Part shown: positions 15,588 to 23,019 of the stretch, piece after piece
Layout: each line of letters starts with the position of its first letter
Numbering within the stretch: position 1 is the first letter of the stretch
NCBI GenBank assembly: GCA_964577205.1
Contig: CAZNYG010000028.1
Span: 1 to 26,577, forward strand
DNA length: 26,577 nt
Direction: 5' to 3'
DNA from: CAZNYG01 sp964577205
GTDB taxonomy: Bacteria; Elusimicrobiota; Endomicrobiia; Endomicrobiales; CAIRNS01
Position numbers and translations under genes: made by a program
Notes under the pieces: generated by a model
What the model was told of the DNA's origin: nothing
Databases searched by the model: none
The model's input: only the letters and a program-made list of their open reading frames with translations

Positions 15588-15614
15588 AATGATACGGGGA
15601 ATCATGGTTTTCTG

Positions 15615-15643
15615 TTGACAGTATCGTGTCATAAAGTTACAAT
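15615..15643 (+). promoter_or_regulatory. Strong sigma-70 promoter for the ECF sigma operon
   Basis: Perfect TTGACA (15615-15620), a 17-base spacer and TACAAT (15638-15643). The transcript would begin near 15650, in a hairpin GCGGCAC (15648-15654)/GTGCTGC (15659-15665), and carry a leader of over 100 bases. It likely gives the basal level. Confidence 0.75.
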
Positions 15644-15742
15644 TTACGCGGCACAGATGTGCTGCGATACGGCCGGCAGTAAGGCTATGCCCCCCGGGAG
15701 CGGCTCAGTATTGGAAATCCCGCGTAAAACCGGTGAATGGCC

Positions 15743-15772
15743 GGAACTTTATTCTTTAACATGGTGTCTTTT
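15743..15772 (+). promoter_or_regulatory. ECF (sigma-E-like) promoter upstream of the sigma gene
   Basis: GGAACTT at 15743-15749, 17 bases, then TCTTTT at 15767-15772 inside a longer ATGGTGTCTT block (15761-15770). The same two blocks recur upstream of the VWA gene at 17601-17627. This fits autoregulation by the sigma factor. The expected +1 falls at or next to ATG 15779. Confidence 0.6.
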
Positions 15773-15778
15773 AATAAG

Positions 15779-16381
15779 ATGAACGTTGATCGCGAACATT
15801 CGGAAAAAGAACTGGTCAAGGCGGCCGCTGGCGGCGACCGGGAAGCTTTTGCAGCCCTCGCGCGCGCCGCCGCGCCGGCGGTCTATTCGCTGGCATACCG
15901 CCTTACGGGGAATAAGGCCGATGCCGACGACATCGCCCAGGAAACGATGGTCAGCGCGTGGCGCCATCTGGGGACGTTTGAATGCCAGTGCTCGTTCGGC
16001 AGCTGGGTGTACCGTATCGCGGTCAACCTCTGGAAGAACAGGGTCAAGTACGAGAAACGCCGGTTCTTTTACGACCATTTTTCACTGGACGCGAACAGCC
16101 GAGGGGACGACGAGGACGGCCCTTCGGCGCCGCAGATACCCGACGAAGGGCCCGACCCGCTGACGGCGGCCGAACGCTCGAATGAATCCGAAAGGGTGCA
16201 GCGGATGCTGTCCCGCCTTGAACCGGAAGAACGCTCGATGATACTTCTCAGAGAGATCGAGAACAAAAGCTATGAAGAGATAGCGGCTCTGCTGGAATGC
16301 CCCCTGGGTACGGTGAAATCGAGGATCGCCAGGGCGCGGGAAGCGCTGCGGCGCGTGTGGGTGGAATGCCATGAAATGTGA
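15779..16381 (+). CDS. ECF RNA polymerase sigma factor
   Basis: A 200-residue ECF-type sigma factor. Region 2 is seen at about 35-70 (YSLAYRLTGNKADADDIAQE and VSAWRHLGTF), then an acidic, Asp/Pro-rich linker (about 100-130), then region 4 at about 135-195 (LSRLEPEERSMILLREIE, SYEEIAALLECPLGTVKSR). It would direct RNA polymerase to GGAACTT-type promoters. Start choice: the frame opens at ATG 15737 just after a stop, but no start has a ribosome site. ATG 15779 (MNVDREHSEKEL) best matches family N-termini and coincides with the predicted +1 of the ECF promoter. The stop overlaps the anti-sigma start by 11 bases. Confidence 0.88.
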   Translation: MNVDREHSEKELVKAAAGGDREAFAALARAAAPAVYSLAYRLTGNKADADDIAQETMVSAWRHLGTFECQCSFGSWVYRIAVNLWKNRVKYEKRRFFYDHFSLDANSRGDDEDGPSAPQIPDEGPDPLTAAERSNESERVQRMLSRLEPEERSMILLREIENKSYEEIAALLECPLGTVKSRIARAREALRRVWVECHEM

Positions 16382-17528
16382 TGAAATAAGAGAACGCCTC
16401 TCGCTCTTTATCGACGGCGTATTATCCGGTGCTGACGCAAAGGCTTTCGAAGAACACATTGCCTCGTGCGCAGAGTGCCGCCGCCTGCTGGAAGAGACGC
16501 GCCAGGCGGTTTCCTCGGTAAAAAGCGCCGGGCCGGTTCCGCTGCCCGCGGATTTCATGGTCCGGCTCAACGAACGGCTGGACAGGGAAATGGAAAGGAA
16601 AGGCGGCAAAAAAAGCATATTCGCGGTCTTTCCGTGGCCGACGATGGCCGCGGTGCTGTCTCTGCTTATTGTCGTTTTCGCCGCTAAGGAGACCATGCGG
16701 CCGCCCGCGCAAATTATGAAAGAGTCGTCCCCTGCCGCTGTTGCCGGCACTGAGAAAGCCAAGGCGGAGATCATTCAGGAGCCCGCCTTGCAGGCCGGGG
16801 GACCCGTCCCGGGAGGGACAGAAAGTCCGGTCCGCGTCACCGCGAAGAAGAATGCGCGCGCACTCCCTGCCGCACCCGCAGCACCGGTGATGGAGCGCAA
16901 ACAGGACGCGGCGATCCTGTCGCCCCGCGTAAATGAAGAAGAATCCCCGTTTCTGACGAATGAGGCGCCGCGCGAGAGGGCCGCTTCGAGTTTTGTGGAA
17001 GAACCCGCGGCGCGTAAAGAGGCCGTTCCGTCAAAGGCCGCGCAGGCATACGATATCACGCAATTAATGAGAAAGAGCGTGACCGGCGGGCTTGTCGCGG
17101 CACCCCAGGGCCGGACCCGTTCCCGGCAGGATATGGATCTCTCCGGCGCCGATGAAGGAGCCCGTTCTCCCGGCATCGCGGTAATAGACCAGTGGCAAGG
17201 CTCGTCCAGCGGCATAACCGATCCTCTTCAAACCGTTGAGGTCTCCGTGGAAGGATGGCGGTCTTTGTGGCGCCGCCACGCGGGCCCCCCGGCCCCGGAG
17301 ATCGATTTCAGCCGGTACATGGCGATAGCGCTTTTCATGGGAGAAAAGAACTCAGGCGGGTACGCCGTGACCATAACCCGGATAGAGCAGTCATCCGACC
17401 GGATAACCGTGTGGTATCGGGAAACGTTGCCTTCGCCCGATGCCATGGCCGCCGCGGCAATGACGCAGCCGTACCACATTGTCATAATCGGACGCCAGTA
17501 TGTTCCCGTGCGGTTTTCCAAAGATTGA
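16371..17528 (+). CDS. Anti-sigma factor with zinc-finger domain fused to a PrcB-like C-terminal domain
   Basis: A 385-residue membrane protein. The N-terminus is a zf-HC2 anti-sigma zinc finger: Cys3 and the motif H29-x3-C33-x2-C36 in EEHIASCAEC. One transmembrane helix follows at about 83-105, then a long Ala/Pro/Lys-rich, low-complexity linker. The last 100 or so residues resemble the PrcB C-terminal domain: WRSLWRRHAG, IDFSRYMAIALFMGEKNSGGY, ITVWYRETLPSP and QPYHIVIIG. The cytoplasmic finger would hold the sigma factor, and the periplasmic PrcB-like part may sense a signal or bind a protein. ATG 16371 lies inside the sigma gene end, so the two are translationally coupled. A terminator follows at 17555-17583. 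Confidence 0.85.
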   Translation: MKCDEIRERLSLFIDGVLSGADAKAFEEHIASCAECRRLLEETRQAVSSVKSAGPVPLPADFMVRLNERLDREMERKGGKKSIFAVFPWPTMAAVLSLLIVVFAAKETMRPPAQIMKESSPAAVAGTEKAKAEIIQEPALQAGGPVPGGTESPVRVTAKKNARALPAAPAAPVMERKQDAAILSPRVNEEESPFLTNEAPRERAASSFVEEPAARKEAVPSKAAQAYDITQLMRKSVTGGLVAAPQGRTRSRQDMDLSGADEGARSPGIAVIDQWQGSSSGITDPLQTVEVSVEGWRSLWRRHAGPPAPEIDFSRYMAIALFMGEKNSGGYAVTITRIEQSSDRITVWYRETLPSPDAMAAAAMTQPYHIVIIGRQYVPVRFSKD

Positions 17529-17554
17529 TCTCTCGCGGGAACCCATAGCGGAAT

Positions 17555-17583
17555 AAACCCTCGATAAACCGGGGGTTTTTTTT
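17555..17583 (+). terminator. Intrinsic terminator after the anti-sigma gene
   Basis: AAACCC (17555-17560) pairs with GGGTTT (17573-17578), with a 12-base loop that may pair further, within a run of eight T (17576-17583). It precedes the second ECF promoter. Confidence 0.65.
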
Positions 17584-17600
17584 ATGGGGGTTATGTGGTG

Positions 17601-17629
17601 GGAACTTTTTTGGGGAGATGGTGTCTTAT
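17601..17629 (+). promoter_or_regulatory. ECF (sigma-E-like) promoter upstream of the VWA gene
   Basis: GGAACTT at 17601-17607, a 16-base spacer, then TCTTAT at 17624-17629 within ATGGTGTCTT (17618-17627). It matches the site at 15743-15772 almost exactly. The transcript would start near 17636, with a leader of about 40 bases that carries the AGGAGGG. Confidence 0.65.
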
Positions 17630-17674
17630 CGGGTGAAAGCATTGCGGCAGATTTTAAACAGGAGGGTAAACCCG

Positions 17675-18829
17675 ATGAAGAACATGAAGAGACTGTTGAT
17701 GATGGCGGCGATAGCGATCTTCGGGCTGAGCGCGGCTATGGGGGATCAGGGGAAGCATAACAGGACATGGGACCGGCCCAAAGGCCGGCCGCTGATGCAG
17801 ATAGCGCTGTTGCTGGACACCAGCAACAGTATGGACGGGCTTATCTCGCAGGCAAAATCGCAGCTCTGGCGCATGGTGAACGAACTGGCGACGGCACGCC
17901 GGCGCGGCATGGACCCGGTCATTGAAGTCGCTTTGTTCGAATACGGCAACAACCGCCTGAGCCCGGAAGACGGCTATATCCGGCGCGTGCTGCCCTTTAC
18001 CCGCGACCTTGACGAGGTTTCCGAACGGCTTTTCAGGCTTTCTACCTGCGGCGGGGATGAATACTGCGGCGCGGTGATCGACGAAGCGCTGGAACGCCTG
18101 GACTGGGACGGGGATGACGCGACGTACAAGGCGATATTCATAGCGGGCAACGAACCGTTTACCCAGGGGCCGCGTTCCTACCGTAAAACGATCCAGAGCG
18201 CCGCTCATCACGGTATCGTCGTCAATACCGTTTTCTGCGGCGATTACCATGAAGGCGTTTCCACGAACTGGAAAGACGGCGCGGAGATCGGCCGCGGCGA
18301 ATACATGAACATAGATCCCGACAGGGTGATCGTCGTGACGAAAACTCCGTACGACGAAGAGATCCTGATACTGGGGCAGCGTTTGAATACCACGTATATC
18401 TATTACGGGGAGGAAGGAAGAAGGTACGGATCCCGCCAGAACGCGATGGACAAATGCGCGGAGTCCGAAGCCGCCGCGGGAGCACCCATGGAACGGGCCC
18501 TTTTTAAGGCGAAAGCGCAGTACAGTTCCGCCGCGAAGGCGGATGCCGTTTCGATGGTGCGCGAAAGAGGCGTCCCCGTGTCGTCGTTGAAAAAAACCGA
18601 GCTGCCGCCTGAGATGCGTGCCATGAACGCGAAAGAAATGGAACAGTATATCGCCGGCAAGGAACAGGAACGTAAGACGATCCAGGCGCGTATCGGCGAG
18701 CTTGAGGAAAAACGCCGCGTGCATCTGGAACAGCAGGCCCGCGGCGGGAGCAAGGAAGATACGCTTGACCGCGCCGTCATCTCCGCCGTCAGAAAACAGG
18801 CGCAGGAAAAGAAATTTGAATTTAAATGA
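17675..18829 (+). CDS. Exported von Willebrand factor A (VWA) domain protein
   Basis: A 384-residue protein with an N-terminal hydrophobic signal (about 5-22). The VWA domain begins MQIALLLDTSNSMDGL; DTSNS (48-52) is the metal-ion adhesion (MIDAS) motif. It continues through VIEVALFEYGNN and the block LSTCGGDEYCG. The third MIDAS position reads IAGNEP, Asn where many VWA domains have Asp. The C-terminal third is Glu/Lys/Gln-rich and probably coiled coil (about 320-365). VWA domains bind protein partners through a metal ion; the partner is unknown. ATG 17675 is chosen because AGGAGGG (17660-17666) is upstream and the signal peptide follows; a frame from 17618 lacks both. The sigma-E-like promoter links it to the adjacent sigma/anti-sigma pair. 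Confidence 0.88.
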   Translation: MKNMKRLLMMAAIAIFGLSAAMGDQGKHNRTWDRPKGRPLMQIALLLDTSNSMDGLISQAKSQLWRMVNELATARRRGMDPVIEVALFEYGNNRLSPEDGYIRRVLPFTRDLDEVSERLFRLSTCGGDEYCGAVIDEALERLDWDGDDATYKAIFIAGNEPFTQGPRSYRKTIQSAAHHGIVVNTVFCGDYHEGVSTNWKDGAEIGRGEYMNIDPDRVIVVTKTPYDEEILILGQRLNTTYIYYGEEGRRYGSRQNAMDKCAESEAAAGAPMERALFKAKAQYSSAAKADAVSMVRERGVPVSSLKKTELPPEMRAMNAKEMEQYIAGKEQERKTIQARIGELEEKRRVHLEQQARGGSKEDTLDRAVISAVRKQAQEKKFEFK

Positions 18830-18921
18830 CAAGACGCGGGACGCAAGACTCAAGACTAAAGATGCGGGATGCCGGGGACTTGCAGTCAGTATCCTGCGGC
18901 CTGCATCCAGTGTCCAGTGCA
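18830..18921. repeat. Two arrays of degenerate tandem heptamers
   Basis: Seven consecutive 7-base units at 18830-18878 (CAAGACG, CGGGACG, CAAGACT twice, AAAGATG, CGGGATG, CCGGGGA), then five units at 18887-18921 (CAGTATC, CTGCGGC, CTGCATC, CAGTGTC, CAGTGCA). The first begins directly after the VWA stop. Period seven is visible by eye; units differ by a few bases. Confidence 0.7.
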
Positions 18922-18960
18922 ACCGTTACCGCAACGCGGCATTCGTCGTCACGAAAGCGT

Positions 18961-18989
18961 TTGACAAACATGCTGCTCCATGCTAATAT
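18961..18989 (+). promoter_or_regulatory. Sigma-70 promoter for arsM and the giant gene
   Basis: Perfect TTGACA (18961-18966), a 17-base spacer and TAATAT (18984-18989). It gives a start near 18996 and a leader of about 32 bases. Confidence 0.7.
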
Positions 18990-19007
18990 ATGCGTATAAT
19001 TGCATAC
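18989..19007. promoter_or_regulatory. Inverted repeat over the arsM start site, possible operator
   Basis: TATGC (18989-18993) and GCATA (19002-19006) are inverted about the expected +1, with GTAT/ATAC pairs inside (18994-18997, 19004-19007). Position suits a repressor such as an ArsR-type protein. No such regulator gene is in the window, so this is tentative. Confidence 0.3.
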
Positions 19008-19027
19008 AATCAGCAAAAGGAGCTGGT

Positions 19028-19852
19028 GTGGAAGATCAGGAAATAAAAAAGACGGTTAAGGAAGGATACGGGAAGATCGCGACAAAAGGCGGATCGTGCT
19101 GCTGCGGCGGATCGTGCTGCGGTGGAGGGTCAGCCCGGCGCATAAGCAGGGACATAGGTTACTCCGACGCGGAGATCGCGGCAGCGCCGGAGGGAGCGGA
19201 TCTCGGCCTGGGATGCGGCAATCCCACGGCGATCGCTTTTCTTACTGAAGGGGAAACCGTAGTGGACCTCGGGTCAGGCGCGGGGTTCGATTGTTTTCTG
19301 GCCGCACAGAAAGTCGGCCCTTCAGGGAAAGTCATCGGTATCGACATGACACCCGAAATGGTCGAGAAAGCGACTAACAACGCTAAAATGGCCGGCATAT
19401 CGAACATTGAGTTCCGGCGCGGCGAGATAGAAAACCTGCCGGTGGAGACTGGGAGCGCGGATGTTGTTATTTCCAACTGTGCCATCAATCTGTCGCCGGA
19501 TAAGGGTAAAGTTTTTAAAGAAGCGTTCCGCGTGCTTAAGCCTGGGGGAAGAATTTTGATCTCAGACCTCGTGCTGATACGGGAACTGCCGGATGCGGTG
19601 CGACGGTCGGTGGAGATGTACGTGGGCTGTCTTTCCGGTGCGATGATGAAAGAAAAGTATCTCGAAGAAATACGTAACGCCGGGTTCCGGGATGTGCGGG
19701 TGATGGCGGAGGCAATGTATCCCATCGAGGATATGGCGAACGACCCCACTGCTCAATTGATCAGCAGCAATTCTTCCATTGCGGTACAGGATATTCAAAA
19801 CGTGGGCAGGTCCGTAGTGAGCGTAAGAGTACGTGCGGAGAAATTATCATGA
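19028..19852 (+). CDS. arsM: Arsenite S-adenosylmethionine methyltransferase ArsM
   Basis: A 274-residue cytoplasmic class I methyltransferase. The SAM site is VVDLGSGAGFDCFLA (about 78-92), preceded by LGLGCGNP. Cysteines expected for As(III) binding are present: Cys63 in LGCGNP, Cys151 in SNCAINLSPDKG and Cys201 in YVGCLSGAM. The N-terminus is Cys-rich (GGSCCCGGSCCGGG, residues 22-34). The enzyme methylates As(III) with SAM, giving methylated and partly volatile arsenicals. Start is GTG 19028 with AAAAGGAG upstream; an upstream ATG at 18980 lies inside the promoter. Its stop overlaps the start of the giant gene (ATGA at 19849-19852), so the two are translationally coupled. No other arsenic gene is visible. 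Confidence 0.93.
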   Translation: MEDQEIKKTVKEGYGKIATKGGSCCCGGSCCGGGSARRISRDIGYSDAEIAAAPEGADLGLGCGNPTAIAFLTEGETVVDLGSGAGFDCFLAAQKVGPSGKVIGIDMTPEMVEKATNNAKMAGISNIEFRRGEIENLPVETGSADVVISNCAINLSPDKGKVFKEAFRVLKPGGRILISDLVLIRELPDAVRRSVEMYVGCLSGAMMKEKYLEEIRNAGFRDVRVMAEAMYPIEDMANDPTAQLISSNSSIAVQDIQNVGRSVVSVRVRAEKLS

Positions 19853-22800
19853 GGGGCTTTCAATTTTCAATCGCGTTTTCCCTGGTCAGAAAAGTGATCG
19901 CCCGGCTGCCGCAAGCGGTGGCGGTCATTACCGCTGTCAGCTTAATACAGACGTCGGTGGCGGGCCAGGCTTTTGCCGCGTTTAGTGCCCCTGAGCGGAC
20001 GGACTATACAGCTGCCGCGGCAATGGCGCAGCCACCCGTTCCTTTCAGCGCGGGACGGGTTACCGGCGCGCGTTATTTCGGGTCAGAGAAAACGGTCGTG
20101 GTCATACAGGACCTTCACTGCCACGGTGAAGTGCAGCGGAATATCGCGCGCATCCTGGAAAGGCTGGATGGATCGTACGGGCTTTCGCATGTGTTCGTGG
20201 AAGGAGCGTCCGGGCCGGTGGATACGTCCTGGACGGCGCTGGCGGGAGATGGGAGCGCCCGCCGGGAAACTGTGGAGACCCTCCTTGCCGCGGGCCGTTT
20301 GACCGGGGCTGAATACTATGCGATAAATGCCGGCAGGCCGGTGCTTATTTCTGGGCTTGAAGACGAACCTCTATACCGGGAAAACCTTGCCCGCCTGGGA
20401 GAGATCATACGGCGCCGCCAGGACGTTTCGGCGGTAATGAAAAACATCAACGCGTCACTTGCCGCATTGAAAGGCCGGTACTTTTCGCCTGAGAACCTGA
20501 AACTGGAAAGGCTCATGGCAGGCCGTAGAGCGGGCACGGTGGACAGTGAGCGTTACTACCGGACGCTGGCGCGGTATGCTGAAAAAAAGGGTATCGACCT
20601 GTATGACTACCCCGCGGTAACCGGCTATTGCACCGTTGCGCAAATGCGCAAAAGGCTCCATGCACGCGCGGCCATGCGCGAGCTTGAAAAGTACACGGCT
20701 TTCCTGAAAGAAACGCTTCCCTACGCCGAATACGCGGCGCTTAGCGCGGAAAGGGGCCGGGATACAGAAGGTTTTTACCTGCAGCTCGCTTCGGTTGCCC
20801 GGGAGCGCGGCATTAAACTGCGGGACCGGTATCCGGAGCTGGATAAGTTCTTCTCGTTCCTTGCTCTCAGCCGCGCATTGAACCCTTTGGAACTGGCCGG
20901 CCAGGAACGGCGGCTTTCCCGGACGCTGCGGACGGCCTGCGCAAAAAGCGGCGCGGAAAAAGAGGCGGCTTTCATCGCGGGATATGCCTCGTATGTCGAC
21001 GACTTCCTGAACGCGAGGATATCGGAGGAAGACTACCGGTATTTTACCCTGAACTATCCGGCTTTCACTTCCCTGTGGCATAAGTATGTTTCTTCCCGGG
21101 AGATACCTTCTTTTGGCGCCCGGTATGCTCTGTCAAACGATTTTTACAGGGCCAACCTTGAACGTAACCGGCGGTTCATCGGGAATATGCTGGGCGACAC
21201 GCGGGACGGTGCCGGCCGCATGTTTGCCATGTCCCCGGAAGAACACTCGAAGAACGTTCTCGCGTCACTGAAAAAGGCTCGTGTGAGCGTAATGGTGGCC
21301 GGGGGATTCCATACCGGGGGGATCACAGAGCTGCTTGGCCGGAAAAAGATATCCTATGCGGTCGTTACGCCGAACGTGAGCGGCGACGTTTCGTTCGCTT
21401 GCTCGACGTACGAAGCGCTTGCCCGGGAACAGGCCGCGGCGATCAACGGCCAGACGATCTCGCTCCGGTTGTATTCGCAAAGGCTGCTCGAAACGCCCGC
21501 TGAAAAACGGGCCGAACTGCTTAAAAAAGACACGGTAGAAGCGGCTTTGACGCTCGCATTTCAAAAGAACAAAGATCTTTCGCCTGAGCGGATAGCGGCA
21601 GCCATCAACGCGAACCTGGGAGAATATGACGGAACGATCATATACAAAAAAGATTTCAACGGCCCGGGCGGCCGCTACGTTTATACTTACCGCGGCGAGA
21701 GCGGAAGCGCCAGGCTTTATATTACCCATGATCCCGCCTCGGGAACCGCCACAACGACGGAAGAAGTTGAACCCGCGGCACAAGAGGCCCGGAAGCAACC
21801 GTTCATGACCGCCCGTTTCCTGGAGAGCTGCTTTCGCGCGGACATGAAACGCACGGTTCTGTTGCTCGCCCCGGTGATAGAGAACGGATCGGTACTGCTT
21901 ATCCCGACGTTCATCCATGCCGCGGTATTCATGCTTTCCGGAAATCTTTCCGCTTCTCTCGCGCTGTTCGCGGTTTCCGCGCTGGCTGGATGCTGGTTCA
22001 TGTCATACGTGTTCCACCAGACGGTTTTCGAACAGGGTAAAGAGCAGCCGCGGGACTCGACCGGCGTCGAACGATCGATGATATTCAGGCTATTCACCGC
22101 TGAAGTCGCTGTCGGTTTTGTCTGCTCGCTTGTGACCCTTTATCTTGGTATGCCCGCGTGGGTGACGGCAGCGGCAGTACCCTCGATCACGTTCCTGGCA
22201 AGCGCCGTTCTCCATGCCGGATATAATCAGCAGGCGCTTGAAGCCGGTGTCGGAGAGCTCTTCCTGACCGGCGGGGGGGGCGCGTCGCCCGCGAGCGGCT
22301 CGATCGTCGATGATCAGGTCGAATATCTGGCCCTGTCTGAGCGCGCCCTGCGGAAAATCTACCGTTCGTTTATTCCCCTGCTGGCCGCGGCCGGCTTTTC
22401 TTTTGGCCCGATAACCGGTTTGAATGTCCGGCTGGCGGCAGCGGAACAGCCGGTCATCGTTACCGCCTCAGAGATCCGGCAGCTGGGCTGGCCGGCTATC
22501 CTGAAGGCGGCAAAGCTGCACGCGAAGGCGGTGTCCTACCCCCGGGAAGACGGCGGCGCCGCGCTGTATCCCCGGCTCATCAAGGCGGATGGAAATGACC
22601 TGTTCGGTTCCCTTGAAGAGATGTATCAGATGGAAGAGGAACTCAATATCGGTTACGGCGCCCGCCTGGAAAACGGGGAGCCGGTCGCAGGCAGCCCGTT
22701 TACCATGAAGGAAACGGGAACGACCGTTGATTACGCGGTGTTCAATGACTTTGGCGATTCCCCCGTTTTGTATAGAGGGAACATTCCGGATGACATATCA

Positions 22801-23019
22801 CGGAAAGCCGGGCTTATCTGCATGCTGAATGCCGCAAGGGTCAACCGCCCGTCCCGTCAGGGAACGGGGGTCCGGCGGCTTACCGGTAACGAAGACAGCG
22901 CGCTCCTTATTACCCCCCGTGGCATGATCACAAGCTCAACACGTTCCCCATCTGGCCGTATGGCGACGATAACGCGCAAAAGATGCCCGGTTATGAGCAA
23001 CCTTACCATATCCTTCTGA
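19849..23019 (+). CDS. Giant exported multidomain protein, 5' part before a frameshift
   Basis: This 1056-residue frame is the first part of a larger gene. Residues 1-45 have a hydrophobic export signal or anchor. Residues about 75-560 form a domain with VVVIQDLHCHGEVQRNIARI near its start and VMVAGGFHTGGITELL near 484. I associate it with Omnitrophota giant proteins and, tentatively, with the Tiki/TraB/ChaN fold. Residues about 667-790 hold several membrane segments. From about 820 the start of a HIT/GalT-like domain appears. At 22913-22918 a run of six C breaks the frame; after it this frame reads a meaningless tail to TGA 23017-23019. Adding one C joins LLITP to PWHDHKLNTFP in the next frame. 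ATG 19849 overlaps the arsM stop and has GGAG eight bases upstream. Confidence 0.8.
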   Translation: MRGFQFSIAFSLVRKVIARLPQAVAVITAVSLIQTSVAGQAFAAFSAPERTDYTAAAAMAQPPVPFSAGRVTGARYFGSEKTVVVIQDLHCHGEVQRNIARILERLDGSYGLSHVFVEGASGPVDTSWTALAGDGSARRETVETLLAAGRLTGAEYYAINAGRPVLISGLEDEPLYRENLARLGEIIRRRQDVSAVMKNINASLAALKGRYFSPENLKLERLMAGRRAGTVDSERYYRTLARYAEKKGIDLYDYPAVTGYCTVAQMRKRLHARAAMRELEKYTAFLKETLPYAEYAALSAERGRDTEGFYLQLASVARERGIKLRDRYPELDKFFSFLALSRALNPLELAGQERRLSRTLRTACAKSGAEKEAAFIAGYASYVDDFLNARISEEDYRYFTLNYPAFTSLWHKYVSSREIPSFGARYALSNDFYRANLERNRRFIGNMLGDTRDGAGRMFAMSPEEHSKNVLASLKKARVSVMVAGGFHTGGITELLGRKKISYAVVTPNVSGDVSFACSTYEALAREQAAAINGQTISLRLYSQRLLETPAEKRAELLKKDTVEAALTLAFQKNKDLSPERIAAAINANLGEYDGTIIYKKDFNGPGGRYVYTYRGESGSARLYITHDPASGTATTTEEVEPAAQEARKQPFMTARFLESCFRADMKRTVLLLAPVIENGSVLLIPTFIHAAVFMLSGNLSASLALFAVSALAGCWFMSYVFHQTVFEQGKEQPRDSTGVERSMIFRLFTAEVAVGFVCSLVTLYLGMPAWVTAAAVPSITFLASAVLHAGYNQQALEAGVGELFLTGGGGASPASGSIVDDQVEYLALSERALRKIYRSFIPLLAAAGFSFGPITGLNVRLAAAEQPVIVTASEIRQLGWPAILKAAKLHAKAVSYPREDGGAALYPRLIKADGNDLFGSLEEMYQMEEELNIGYGARLENGEPVAGSPFTMKETGTTVDYAVFNDFGDSPVLYRGNIPDDISRKAGLICMLNAARVNRPSRQGTGVRRLTGNEDSALLITPRGMITSSTRSPSGRMATITRKRCPVMSNLTISF

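Noticed and set aside
15644..15742. A riboswitch in the leader of the sigma operon
   Set aside because: The stretch is G/C-rich and can fold, but I could not match the conserved core of any known class.
17654..18922. A 422-residue minus-strand open frame opposite the VWA gene
   Set aside because: It has no family features or ribosome site and mirrors a clear VWA gene; long shadows are expected at this GC content.
18980..19027. arsM start at ATG 18980
   Set aside because: This ATG lies between and over the -35/-10 elements; GTG 19028 has a strong ribosome site and fits the family N-terminus.
22905..22925. Programmed -1 frameshifting on the C run
   Set aside because: The codons ACC CCC CGT do not form a standard slippery heptamer and no clear downstream hairpin was seen; an indel is simpler, though not excluded.
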